From assembly GCA_964420065.1 (NCBI GenBank), contig CAYQQK010000024.1:1-22738 (forward strand): 22,738 bases of DNA, in the 5' to 3' direction. Below are positions 1 to 7,684 of the stretch, piece by piece. Each line of letters begins with the position of its first letter. Position 1 is the stretch's first letter. Origin of the DNA: CAYQQK01 sp964420065 (GTDB lineage: Bacteria > Bacillota > Dethiobacteria > DTU022). The translations under genes and the position numbers were made by a program. The notes beneath the pieces are model-generated. The model searched no databases. It was not told the DNA's origin and saw only the letters and a program-made list of their open reading frames with translations.

Positions 1-393
1 CCCCTCCCCCTCCCCCGCAAGGGGGGAGGGGACGGTTAAGCATCACATTTTACCGACCCCGCCAGGTTATCCCCTCTCCCCCCCGAAGGGGTGGGAGAGG
101 GCCAGGGTGAGGGGGGGAAGTGACTACACATTGCACCATGGTAAACTATAACCGCGCAGGTCCCCCCCACCCCTCCCCCTCCCCCGCAAGGGGGGAGGGG
201 ACGGTTAAGCATCACATTTTACCGACCCCGCCAGGTTATCCCCTCTCCCCCCCGAAGGGGTGGGAGAGGGCCAGGGTGAGGGGGGGAAGTGACTACACAT
301 TGCACCATGGTAAACTATAACCGCGCAGGTCCCCCCCACCCCTCCCCCTCCCCCGCAAGGGGGGAGGGGACGGTTAAGCATCACATTTTACCG
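1..393. repeat. 169-bp GC-rich tandem repeat, about 2.3 copies
   Basis: The sequence repeats with a period of exactly 169 bp: positions 1-169, 170-338 and a partial third copy at 339-393, with no mismatch noticed. The first copy starts at the window edge, so the array may continue to the left. Each unit holds two hairpins: a C-run/GCAA/G-run stem, and a second stem of CCCTCTCC type with a CGAA turn. Between them is a less GC-rich linker containing GTGACTACACATTGCACCAT. Pieces of the same unit recur elsewhere, for example GGGGGGAAGTGACT near 7101. The open reading frames that cross the array repeat the same peptide and are not taken as genes. The array lies beyond the terminator of the surface-protein gene. 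Confidence 0.93.
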
Positions 394-418
394 TCCCCGT
401 GCGTTCCGTCCCCCCTTG

Positions 419-450
419 AAAAAAGGCCCCCCGGTAAAACCGGGAGGCCG
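419..450 (-). terminator. Rho-independent terminator of the CWB2 surface-protein gene
   Basis: Read on the minus strand, a GGCCTCCCGG stem, a short TTTTA-containing loop and a CCGGGGGGCC stem (positions 425-449) are followed by six T residues (419-424). The hairpin begins about 27 nt after the TAA stop at 477-479. Position, stem strength and T-tract all fit an intrinsic terminator. Confidence 0.85.
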
Positions 451-476
451 GAAAGTGCACTCTGTTTTAGATTTTG

Positions 477-3400
477 TTACTTTTTGACCTGTGCGGTTAG
501 ACTAACACCAGGTTTCAATGTATTGTTTGCTGCATCCTCTGCATCTGCAGTTTCCTTTACGGTCACTTTGACTGTACTGTTCCAGGACAGACCTTCAATA
601 AAAGTAATTTTTACCGTATACGCGAAACCGTTGCTGGCATCTACCGCCGTGACAGCTTGATTTGTTAAATCACTCGACTGAACAATTGTGCTGCCGAATT
701 TGATTTCGTAATTGTCTAATACGTTGTGGTTTTCTGTAACGGGTTCATTGAAGGTAAGATAGATGGTTTTTGCAGTAGCGTCTTTCTCAGCCTTGTTCAG
801 CACCGGCCGGGTGTTATCCAGGAACCCGCCCATGGTCAGGTAGGTTTCGTTGATGGAGAGGCCGTAAACGCTCCTGATGCTGCCTGTGGCAGTGATCGTC
901 CCCGTGCCGGTGAACTTGACCGTGTCGGTGGAGGTGAGGTCGATCACAACCGTCTGCTGGTCAGAGGCGGCCTGGAAGTAGAGGAAGGCGTCCGAACCCA
1001 AGGCCGAGCCGTCCAGACGGTAGTTGCTTTTATTCAATGCGGAGGCCTTCTCCATCGGCACATTAAAAGTAATTGTAAATACGTTATCTGTACTACAAGA
1101 ACTATCACTTATCTTGGGATTGTTGGCCGGGGCGCCCACGTTGACCTTATAGTTGATCAGTTTGTTTTTGTTCACTCCACCTATGGTTGTATTACCTGTG
1201 AATTCTTGGCTGTAAGTCCTACCGTCCTGGAGTATCCCGCCGGGTATCGATATGGTGTGGGTGTTGGCCAGAAAGCGGCCCTTGTCTGTTTGTTTTGCTA
1301 TGGTAATGGTACTGATATTGTTGACTGCATCATCTTCCAGCACCGTAGTTTTGAGATCAACTACTTCTTCCCCGTTCTGGTCATAGATCTTAATTTGATT
1401 GACAGACCCTACCATATCAACCAGCTCATTCAAATAAAGGGTGATGGTTTTGCTATCCGTGCTTACGGTATGTGTGGTGACATACGGCCCAGTGGTATCC
1501 TTCTTCAAGGTAACGGTACGCTTTAGATTTGCTTCGGTTCCAGTTTTACCCAAAACGTCTTTCAACCCGATAAGTTTGATTTCGATACTTTCGGAAGTAG
1601 TGGTGGCAAAGAGTTGATAAGTATCGAGATCGTACGTAACATCGAGCAGGTAAACCTTGCCGGTGCTATCATCCGGATCCCTACCAAATGCTGCTTGATT
1701 AAGGTTTTTAGTAATACTGCCGCCTGCTTTGCGTGTGTACGTAACGGTGGCACTACTAATATCTGAATCCAGGGTGCGGTCGAACACAACCCGCACGGTG
1801 TCCTGATCGACGGCGGAAATGGAACTAATCTTAGGGCCCTTATCGTCGGTATACGGCTTGATTTTCTTCACGTAGGGGACCATCTCTTTGCCATAAAGGT
1901 CCTTTGCCCCGGTGATAGTAATTTCATATTCTTGGCCCTTGCCCCATGTTACCCCCTCAACAGTGAATTTCTTCCGGTCGGAATCAACCCATCCAACTTT
2001 GCCATCACCGACATATACACCGTCGATCTTAACGATTGGGGCAGGGGTATCCGCCATAAACTCGTTCATCGTTACCTCCAGCTTGTTCGTACCAGAGGTA
2101 ATAATAGATTCCACGGTCGGCCGAGTGTTGTCAACTGCTATGAATGCACGGATATCATAAGGCTCATCAATATAACGCCCGCCAGTGGAATAGACGTTCT
2201 TTGCTTTCATACGATAGGGCTTATCCTTAACCAATGGATCTTGAATAGTTAACAGAACGGACCGTCCGTCGGACTGTAGCTTGGCAGATTCAACTGAAGT
2301 ATGATCTACATCATTGTTGGGTTTCCAGACATTATAGTTCCCCGTATCTTCTGCCGAGGTTTTGGTCACGGCCTGGTTGAAAACAACCTTGATCTCACGC
2401 AGGCTGACACACTCGGCCGAGGAAAGCCCAAGTACGCTCGCCGGCGGGCCGGTAGCGGTGGTGCCGGTGGACCAGGTGACACTGGAGCTGCTGATGGTGC
2501 CGCCGGTGTCACGGACCGAGTCAACGGCGAGGTAGTAGGTGGTGTTGGTGTCCAGGGCCGAGGTCGGGTAAACGGTGATCACCCGCTTGCCGGAATCGAT
2601 CGAGGCGGTAAAGGAGACACTCGTGCCGGAAGATCCGCCCCTGCGGAAGGTGATCAGCGAATCGACGTTGGAATCGGTGATCGCCGTGCCGCTGGTGTTG
2701 CTGATCGCCCGGGGGAAGCTGATCGTGGGCTGAACCGAGGTCGAAACGTTGGTCGCGTCCTGAGCGGGGTTGAAGACCGCCGTGCCGGAAACAAGCGCCC
2801 GGGCCCGATCGCGGACCGTGTCGGAGACGGCGGCGATTCCGCCGATGACGAATATTTCGGAGGAGCTGGTAACCCGGCTGTCAAGGTAGTTGTTGACCTC
2901 GGTGCGAATGCTGTTCTGTTCGACGTAAAGGATCGGATAGCCGAGAACGGTGGCCCCGATGGCGTCGGCCAGGTTGTCGTCCGCGCCGCGCACCAGGCAG
3001 AAGTTGCCGACATAGGGGAATTGGTCTTTGGCAAACTCAACGCTGGTTTCGTAACGGGTGCTGCCCCAGAGGCGCCTGACGCTGCTGACACCGGAGAGCT
3101 TGCCCAGGGCGGTGGCGACCGAGTTGCTAACCACATCGGTGCCGCCGACGATGATTATCTTGTTGATGCCGCGATTGGCGATGGCCTGTTTCGTGACATC
3201 GGGGATGGAATCTTTGTAGACCTGCAGGATCGGCATACGGTCACGGAAAGCGGCCGGCCCGGCGACAAGGGAATCGGCCGAGGCGAAGCCGTTCACGATA
3301 AAGGCGGTCCTGGAAAGGGTGGCATATTTGGCCGCTTCGGCGGCAACCAGGGCGGCGGTGGCAAAACGATCGGCCCCGCCGAGGCGGGTGACGTAAGAGC

Positions 3401-3818
3401 TGCCGACCAGGTCTTTCAGCGCATTCTCGACCGCGGTCGAGACAGCGACGGTGCCGCCCAAAATGATCACCCTCGGTTTGCCCAGGGCAGTCAAGCGCGA
3501 ACTGATCGAATCGGGGAGCGTGTTCGAGCGCACCAGCAAAACCGGCGCGTTCAGCGCTCCGGAGAGGACGCTGGCGGCGAGACCGTCGGCGTAGGCGTCG
3601 CCCCGGGTGATGATGGCGTAGGAAGATGTCGTGAATTTTTTGTCGGCGATCTTGGCCGAGGTTTCATAACGGTCGTCACCGGCCAGCCTTTCGACATCAC
3701 CGGAGGCGGCATGGACAGGGTTGTCTCCCCCCGGTGTTAACCCGGCGAACAGGCTCAGGGCCAGGGCCAGGCAGACGAAAAGGGAGAGGGCTTTCCTGAG
3801 CTGATTTTTTTTGAACAC
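477..3818 (-). CDS. Secreted cell-wall-binding (CWB2) protein with tandem Ig-like / SbsA-like domains
   Basis: A surface protein of 1113 aa. The GTG at 3816-3818 is chosen as start because AAGGAG lies 9 nt upstream and it opens directly onto a signal peptide: KKNQLRK, then a hydrophobic run, then a VHA-A cleavage-like site near residue 37. An in-frame ATG at 3860 would put 14 unlikely residues in front. Three CWB2 repeats occupy roughly residues 42-335, marked by RLAGDDRYETS, RLGGADRFATA and RLWGSTRYETS and by VIILGGT / IIIVGGT / IFVIGG. In this family such triplets anchor proteins non-covalently to wall polymers. Residues ~345-460 look like a Big_5/SbsA Ig-like domain, and the rest is a series of similar beta domains (recurring VxVTFNxPV-type strands). 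Probable S-layer or adhesin role. It ends with its own terminator. The exact ligand cannot be read from the sequence. Confidence 0.93.
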   Translation of the reverse strand: MFKKNQLRKALSLFVCLALALSLFAGLTPGGDNPVHAASGDVERLAGDDRYETSAKIADKKFTTSSYAIITRGDAYADGLAASVLSGALNAPVLLVRSNTLPDSISSRLTALGKPRVIILGGTVAVSTAVENALKDLVGSSYVTRLGGADRFATAALVAAEAAKYATLSRTAFIVNGFASADSLVAGPAAFRDRMPILQVYKDSIPDVTKQAIANRGINKIIIVGGTDVVSNSVATALGKLSGVSSVRRLWGSTRYETSVEFAKDQFPYVGNFCLVRGADDNLADAIGATVLGYPILYVEQNSIRTEVNNYLDSRVTSSSEIFVIGGIAAVSDTVRDRARALVSGTAVFNPAQDATNVSTSVQPTISFPRAISNTSGTAITDSNVDSLITFRRGGSSGTSVSFTASIDSGKRVITVYPTSALDTNTTYYLAVDSVRDTGGTISSSSVTWSTGTTATGPPASVLGLSSAECVSLREIKVVFNQAVTKTSAEDTGNYNVWKPNNDVDHTSVESAKLQSDGRSVLLTIQDPLVKDKPYRMKAKNVYSTGGRYIDEPYDIRAFIAVDNTRPTVESIITSGTNKLEVTMNEFMADTPAPIVKIDGVYVGDGKVGWVDSDRKKFTVEGVTWGKGQEYEITITGAKDLYGKEMVPYVKKIKPYTDDKGPKISSISAVDQDTVRVVFDRTLDSDISSATVTYTRKAGGSITKNLNQAAFGRDPDDSTGKVYLLDVTYDLDTYQLFATTTSESIEIKLIGLKDVLGKTGTEANLKRTVTLKKDTTGPYVTTHTVSTDSKTITLYLNELVDMVGSVNQIKIYDQNGEEVVDLKTTVLEDDAVNNISTITIAKQTDKGRFLANTHTISIPGGILQDGRTYSQEFTGNTTIGGVNKNKLINYKVNVGAPANNPKISDSSCSTDNVFTITFNVPMEKASALNKSNYRLDGSALGSDAFLYFQAASDQQTVVIDLTSTDTVKFTGTGTITATGSIRSVYGLSINETYLTMGGFLDNTRPVLNKAEKDATAKTIYLTFNEPVTENHNVLDNYEIKFGSTIVQSSDLTNQAVTAVDASNGFAYTVKITFIEGLSWNSTVKVTVKETADAEDAANNTLKPGVSLTAQVKK

Positions 3819-4265
3819 AAGATTCAACTCCTTTATGCATAAATAAGGGAATATGATCAAACCCGCGCGTTAATGCGGTATGAAGTACGGGTTGTCTTTA
3901 AATCCCCCTCCCCGTCTTCCGGCGACCCGCACGCCGGATATGTTTAATCGGAAGCACGCTTTGATCAGACCCGGATGGGCCGGCAAAACAATCTCCAAAA
4001 TAGACCGCCAGCCCGTATGGATAGTTCCACCTGTGAATGAAATTTTTTCTCCCTGCCGTAAACTGTTGTTGTGATCTAGTGACAAGCAACCCCGGTGATA
4101 CCCTTGACGCGTTGTTTTTCCTCCCCCCCTTCTCCTATTACTATAATCGGCGCAACGGGAAAAATAGTTTTGGCGGGTATTGGCTCATTTGTTTGTTTGT
4201 ACCATAGTAATATTCGCCAGAACAATTTGTTTTCCTTTTTGAATTGTAAAGATCCCCGCAAGGGG
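3819..4265. other. 447-bp gene-free leader between the histidine kinase and the surface-protein gene
   Basis: No convincing gene is present: the short frames on both strands lack family features and good ribosome sites. The minus strand here is the untranslated leader of the CWB2 gene. It contains a hairpin (TCCGGCG...CGCCGGA, about 3919-3939) but no T-tract after it, and no riboswitch consensus was recognised. The part from about 4085 to 4255 is AT-richer than its surroundings. A short fragment of the GC-rich repeat (CCCCGCAAGGGG) starts near 4255 at the end of the kinase gene. No promoter could be fixed with confidence. Confidence 0.5.
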
Positions 4266-4320
4266 TTAGGGAGGAGAGCCCCCCTCCCTGACCCTCCCCC
4301 GCAAGGGGGGGAGGGAGGGG
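4255..4320. repeat. GC-rich hairpin repeat (family A) overlapping the kinase 3' end
   Basis: A long C-run / GCAA / G-run hairpin (about 4279-4320) is preceded by a shorter CCCCGCAAGGGG copy (4256-4266). Both have the GCAA loop on the plus strand, as in the copies at 1-31, 7170, 7636, 11810 and 12738. The stop codon of the kinase gene (4266-4268) and its last 16 codons lie inside this repeat. Confidence 0.85.
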
Positions 4321-5759
4321 AAGACAACGGTAAGGCGCGTGCCGATTCCGGGGCGGCTCAAGACTTCAACATGACCGCCGTGCCGTTCCACAATCCAGCG
4401 GGCGATGGAGAGGCCGAGACCGGCGCCGCCGGTTTTCCTGGCTCGGGATTCGTCTGAACGGTAAAACCGCTCAAAGATGTTCGGCAGCTCCGGGGCGGCA
4501 ATCCCGATCCCCTGATCCTGGACGCTGATGCGCACGGCGCCCTCGGCGGGCTGAACGCGGATCACAATTATTTCTCCGGCGGGGCTGTATTTGATGCTGT
4601 TGTCGATCAGAATACGGACTACCTGTTTAAAAAGCTGCTTGTCGGCTCCGATCAAAGCCGGCCGAGCCAAACCAAGTTCAAAGTTTTGGAGGGGGTTGAT
4701 CATTTTCGCTTCCGCAACCGCTTCCTCGACCAGATCAGAGGCGTCGAAATCTTCTCGATGCAACTGCAGGGTGTCGTTGTCCCCCCGGGCCAGGAAGAGC
4801 AACTGTTCCACCAACGCTTTCATCCCCTCCGTCTCGCTTTTGATGGCATCGATCGATTCTTGCAGGGTTTTCTCGTCTTTTTTGCCCCAGCGATCAAGAA
4901 GGTTGGTATAGCCCTGGATCACCGCGATCGGGGTGCGCAGTTCGTGGGAGGCATCGGAAACAAAGCGCAACTGGGACTGGTAGGCGGCACCGATCCGGTT
5001 CAACATCCCGTTGATGGCCGCGGCAAGCTCCCGGAGTTCGGTCTGAGATTCGTCAACCGGGAGACGCCGGTCGAGCCGGCTGGCGTCGATGTCGCCAATC
5101 GCCCCGGCCAGGTCCCGAAGCTGCGTTTCGTCGCCGGCGCCGCGATCGCGGAGGGCGTCATTGAGCTGCCGGGCTTTCCGCGCCATCTCCGAGAGAGGTT
5201 TCAGGGTCCGTTTGATCGCCCGCGAACCCTTCCGGAAATGCCGGATCAAGAGCAAGAATTCGATGCCGAGCAGGACAAGCGCCAGGCGAAAAAGCAGTTT
5301 CAAATCGGCGCCCAGGCTGTAGACGAGGCGGTAGGAGCCGCCCGTGGCGGGAAAAGAGAAATTGTAGGTGGTCAGCCAAATTTTGTCCCTGAAGCGCAGC
5401 CCCTTCCGCTCCGGCGGGATCACCAGGCTCCGCTTCACCCCTTCCGCCAGGCCGAGGTGTTTTTGCAGCGGCGCCGGCAAGGAAAAGCCTTCCGGCGGCC
5501 GGGCGGCGGCCGAGAGCCGGTAATTGCGATCGGCCCGGTTGAGCAGTTCCAGGTTTTCCGGCGTGCTCTCCACGGCGGCGATGAGGTCCTGGGCCCGCAG
5601 TTCGGCCCGCCCCAGGATCACGAATAGGCTGAGCAACAGCAGGCAAAGGTTCAGCGAGATCAGGCCGGAGATCAGCCGACCGGTCAGGTGCAGGTTCAGC
5701 TTCAGGACCAGGGAGGAGCGGATCTGCTCGCTGCCGCCGGCGCCTGCGCTTTTACTCAT
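4266..5759 (-). CDS. Two-component sensor histidine kinase
   Basis: A membrane sensor kinase of 497 aa. TM1 lies at ~27-50, an extracytoplasmic sensor of about 100 residues follows, then TM2 at ~153-173 and a HAMP-like linker at ~175-260. The HisKA dimerisation helix carries SHELRTP with the phospho-accepting His272. The HATPase_c domain has the N-box DNSIKYSP (Asn387), the G1 box DQGIGI (415-420) and the G2 box GAGLGL (445-450). The ATG overlaps the end of the response-regulator gene by 8 nt, so the two are translationally coupled and surely partners. The domain order resembles ArlS/CssS-type Gram-positive kinases, but the signal is unknown. Oddity: the catalytic domain ends at about residue 481 (TVVFP), and the last 16 residues are encoded by a copy of the GC-rich intergenic repeat. 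Confidence 0.95.
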   Translation of the reverse strand: MSKSAGAGGSEQIRSSLVLKLNLHLTGRLISGLISLNLCLLLLSLFVILGRAELRAQDLIAAVESTPENLELLNRADRNYRLSAAARPPEGFSLPAPLQKHLGLAEGVKRSLVIPPERKGLRFRDKIWLTTYNFSFPATGGSYRLVYSLGADLKLLFRLALVLLGIEFLLLIRHFRKGSRAIKRTLKPLSEMARKARQLNDALRDRGAGDETQLRDLAGAIGDIDASRLDRRLPVDESQTELRELAAAINGMLNRIGAAYQSQLRFVSDASHELRTPIAVIQGYTNLLDRWGKKDEKTLQESIDAIKSETEGMKALVEQLLFLARGDNDTLQLHREDFDASDLVEEAVAEAKMINPLQNFELGLARPALIGADKQLFKQVVRILIDNSIKYSPAGEIIVIRVQPAEGAVRISVQDQGIGIAAPELPNIFERFYRSDESRARKTGGAGLGLSIARWIVERHGGHVEVLSRPGIGTRLTVVFPSLPPLRGRVREGGSPP

Positions 5760-6444
5760 CTTTGATCACATACCCCACCCCGCGGACGGTATGGATCAAT
5801 TTCAGGCCGAAAGGCTCTTCGATCTTGACGCGCAGGTAGCGGATATAGACGTCGACGGCGTTGGTATCGCCGGTAAAACTGTAGCCCCAGATGCGCTCAA
5901 GGATCGTTTCCCGGTCGAGGACGATGTTTTTGTTCTGAAGCAAAAACTGCAGCAGGTCAAATTCCCGTTTTGTGAGCTCGACCGGGCTGCCCCCGACCCG
6001 CGCTTCCCGTTTGAGCGGGTCCAGTTGAAGCGCCCCGGCCGCAAGCGGCGGCGCCGTTTCTTCCTCCGGGCCGCCCTTTTTGCGCAGGGCGGCCCGGACC
6101 CGCGCCAGCAGCTCTTCGATGGCAAAAGGCTTGGTCATGTAGTCGTCGGCGCCCGTATCGAGCCCGGCCACCTTGTCCACAACCGCGTCCCGGGCGGTGA
6201 GCAGGATCACCGGCACCGGGGAGAATCGCCGGATCCTTCTTAAAACCTCGATCCCGTTCAAACCGGGCAGCATGACGTCGAGCAGGATCAGATCGAAACG
6301 GCCGGTTCCGGCGAGTTCCAGCCCGCAGCGGCCCTCGAAGGCCTTTTCAACCCGGTAGCCCTCAAATTGCAGCTCCAGCTCGACGAAACGGGCAATTTTT
6401 TCTTCATCCTCAATGATCAGTATCGTCCCCGGGGACATTTCCAT
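5752..6444 (-). CDS. OmpR-family response regulator
   Basis: A DNA-binding response regulator of 230 aa from the chosen start. The receiver domain (8-122) shows the acidic pair at ILIIEDEE, the phospho-acceptor Asp56 in LLDVMLP, Thr83 in LLTA and Lys105 in TKPF, so the phosphorylation site is intact. The C-terminal winged helix (~135-228) carries LTKREFDLLQFLLQ, the recognition-helix region AVDVYIRYLRVKIE and the terminal wing HTVRGVGYVI. The ATG at 6444 is chosen because the receiver fold begins immediately after it; the reading frame is open for 31 more codons upstream, but those lie inside the preceding gene. ATG at 6438 is an equally possible start. It overlaps the upstream gene by 35 nt and the kinase by 8 nt, which marks a tight operon. 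Confidence 0.94.
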   Translation of the reverse strand: MEMSPGTILIIEDEEKIARFVELELQFEGYRVEKAFEGRCGLELAGTGRFDLILLDVMLPGLNGIEVLRRIRRFSPVPVILLTARDAVVDKVAGLDTGADDYMTKPFAIEELLARVRAALRKKGGPEEETAPPLAAGALQLDPLKREARVGGSPVELTKREFDLLQFLLQNKNIVLDRETILERIWGYSFTGDTNAVDVYIRYLRVKIEEPFGLKLIHTVRGVGYVIKDE

Positions 6445-6997
6445 GGCCCTTGACTTCCTTTTTGAGGTCATTCGCGGCCCTGGCAACCGTGTCCAGGGCG
6501 CGGTTGACATTTTCCCGTCCCAGATCGGGACCGGCAAAGCGGTAGCGGTAGCCGAAGAAAAGGCCGAGGATGATCAGCGGGAGCACAATCCAGAAAGCGA
6601 AGAGCAGAAGAACCGCCAGGACGGTCACCGGGACGGTCATGATCCGGACTCCGTCCTTTTTGACGACAAAGCTGTTGCGGTTGCCCCGGTCAATGAGCCG
6701 GCCGCACCAGCGTAGAAAACGGCCGGCCAGTTCGGCGAAAGTGACGCTTCCGTCTCTGCCGACCGACTCCTCCCACCCCGGCCGGGAACGCTTCGTTTCC
6801 CGGTCCTGTTCCCTCCGGGAGTGCCCCTGCGAGCTGTAGAAACCCCCGTTCCCGGGCGGCGCGATCTTTTTGTCCTTTTCCAGTTTGATGATCGCTTCCA
6901 GGATGTCTCCGTTCGTACTCGCCAACGCTTCCCTGGCTTCATGATAGGAGACGTTGGCTTTTTCTCGCAATTTTTCCACCTGTTCCAGCGTAACCAC
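6410..6997 (-). CDS. DUF4342-like membrane protein with N-terminal UBA-like domain
   Basis: A protein of 195 aa starting at GTG with AAGGAGG 7 nt upstream. Residues 1-45 (LEQVEKLREKANVSYHEARE, then NGDILEAIIKLEKDKK) have the pattern of a UBA/TS-N-like three-helix fold. Residues 50-85 are polar and low in complexity. A DUF4342-type segment around 85-120 (FVVKKDG) leads into one long hydrophobic stretch (119-150), followed by a short basic and polar tail. A single-pass or hairpin membrane protein is likely. It is the first gene of the operon with the response regulator and kinase, so it may be a target of, or an accessory to, that signalling pair. The family has no established biochemical role that I can name. 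Confidence 0.85.
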   Translation of the reverse strand: MVTLEQVEKLREKANVSYHEAREALASTNGDILEAIIKLEKDKKIAPPGNGGFYSSQGHSRREQDRETKRSRPGWEESVGRDGSVTFAELAGRFLRWCGRLIDRGNRNSFVVKKDGVRIMTVPVTVLAVLLLFAFWIVLPLIILGLFFGYRYRFAGPDLGRENVNRALDTVARAANDLKKEVKGHGNVPGDDTDH

Positions 6998-7029
6998 AAT
7001 GCAACCTCCTTGCGCCTCATTGTGGTTTC

Positions 7030-7058
7030 AGTATAACGGCGGTTGACTGGAGAGGCAT
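7030..7058 (-). promoter_or_regulatory. Possible promoter of the DUF4342-regulator-kinase operon
   Basis: The minus strand has TATACT (7030-7035), a good -10 element, about 33 nt upstream of the GTG start and in the only non-repeat stretch before the operon. No good -35 hexamer lies at the standard distance, so the call is tentative. Confidence 0.28.
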
Positions 7059-7087
7059 TGCCGCAAGATTAAAATCTCATTAGAAAG

Positions 7088-7192
7088 GATCGGGGGAGGG
7101 GGGGGAAGTGACTGCAATGCACAAGGGGAAAATGTGACCGTACACGATACCCCCCACCCCACCCCCTCCCCCGCAAGGGGGGAGGGGATAAC
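7088..7192. repeat. Intergenic family A repeat cluster
   Basis: A G-run block with GGGGGGAAGTGACT (near 7101-7115) matches part of the 169-bp unit at the left end. It is followed by TGTGACCGTACACGATAC and a C-run / GCAA / G-run hairpin (about 7150-7188). The same TGTGACCG-ACACGATACC block recurs at about 7600-7616. The cluster fills the gap between the thiamine-binding protein gene and the operon to its left, ending 1 nt before the TAA stop at 7194. Confidence 0.8.
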
Positions 7193-7193
7193 G

Positions 7194-7517
7194 TTAAGCG
7201 TCCCCCGGTTCGTCTTCAAGTTTGGCTTTGACGGACGCTATTTTTTGAGCGATCGAGCACGGCTTATCCCGCCGGTCGTCGATTCGAATGCTGGTGCTGA
7301 CCCGCCCGGCGCCACGGGTGAAAGGCACTTCGTGCAACCGCCGTACCACCGCCAGGATCCGATCCAGATCGCCTTCGATGATCGTGCCCATGGCGGTCAG
7401 TTCGTAATGCAGTCCGGCCCCGTGCCGCTGCAGCTCTTGCCGGCAGGCGGCGACAGCGCCGCTGAGGCTGGTGCTTCCCGTCCCGAGCGGGATCACGGTT
7501 ACTTCAACCACAGCCAT
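7194..7517 (-). CDS. MTH1187-family thiamine-binding protein (copy 1)
   Basis: A small cytosolic protein of 107 aa of the MTH1187/YqgV type (thiamine-binding protein superfamily). Family features seen are VEVTVIPLGTG at the start, HYELTAMGTIIEGD in the middle and STSIRIDDRRDK near the end. Members form ferredoxin-like oligomers, and some bind thiamine or related compounds; the physiological role is not settled. The ATG at 7517 has AGGAGG 9 nt upstream; a TTG two codons earlier would sit too close to it. Protein copy 2 (12760-13083) is identical at 97 of 106 aligned positions, and both copies are bounded by the same repeat families, so one is a recent duplicate. Confidence 0.9.
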   Translation of the reverse strand: MAVVEVTVIPLGTGSTSLSGAVAACRQELQRHGAGLHYELTAMGTIIEGDLDRILAVVRRLHEVPFTRGAGRVSTSIRIDDRRDKPCSIAQKIASVKAKLEDEPGDA

Positions 7518-7539
7518 TGTCAAAGGCCTCCTTCTTCAA

Positions 7540-7684
7540 GGGGACGGTTCTTGCGGTGAAACAATAGATCTTGATCAATCAAATGTTGAGAGGAAACTGT
7601 GACCGCACACGATACCCCCCACCCTGACCCTCCCCCGCAAGGGGGGAGGGGATTCATTTAAACCATCCGCGAGGAACCGTCCCC
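7540..7684. repeat. Family B inverted-repeat element carrying a family A hairpin
   Basis: The left arm GGGGACGGTTCTTGCGGTGA (7540-7559) pairs imperfectly with a right arm ending in GAGGAACCGTCCCC (7665-7684). The core holds AATCAAATGTTGAGAGG, resembling the cores of the elements at 12540 and 13101. A C-run / GCAA / G-run hairpin (about 7611-7652) is nested inside. The left arm begins about 10 nt upstream of the Shine-Dalgarno site of the thiamine-binding gene. The right arm lies within the last codons of the dehydratase gene. Confidence 0.82.

Noticed and set aside
1..393. CRISPR array
   Set aside because: Units are 169 bp and repeat completely, with no short repeats separated by unique spacers.
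120..660. Plus-strand frames starting MTTHCTMVNYNRAG in the left array
   Set aside because: The two frames repeat the same peptide because they lie in the 169-bp tandem repeat; no ribosome site or family match.
2301..3740. 479-codon plus-strand frame opposite the CWB2 domain
   Set aside because: Antisense shadow in the GC-rich half of the surface-protein gene.
3819..4265. Riboswitch (c-di-GMP, cobalamin, fluoride or similar) in the surface-protein leader
   Set aside because: Read on the minus strand, no consensus core of these classes was found; only one simple hairpin is visible.
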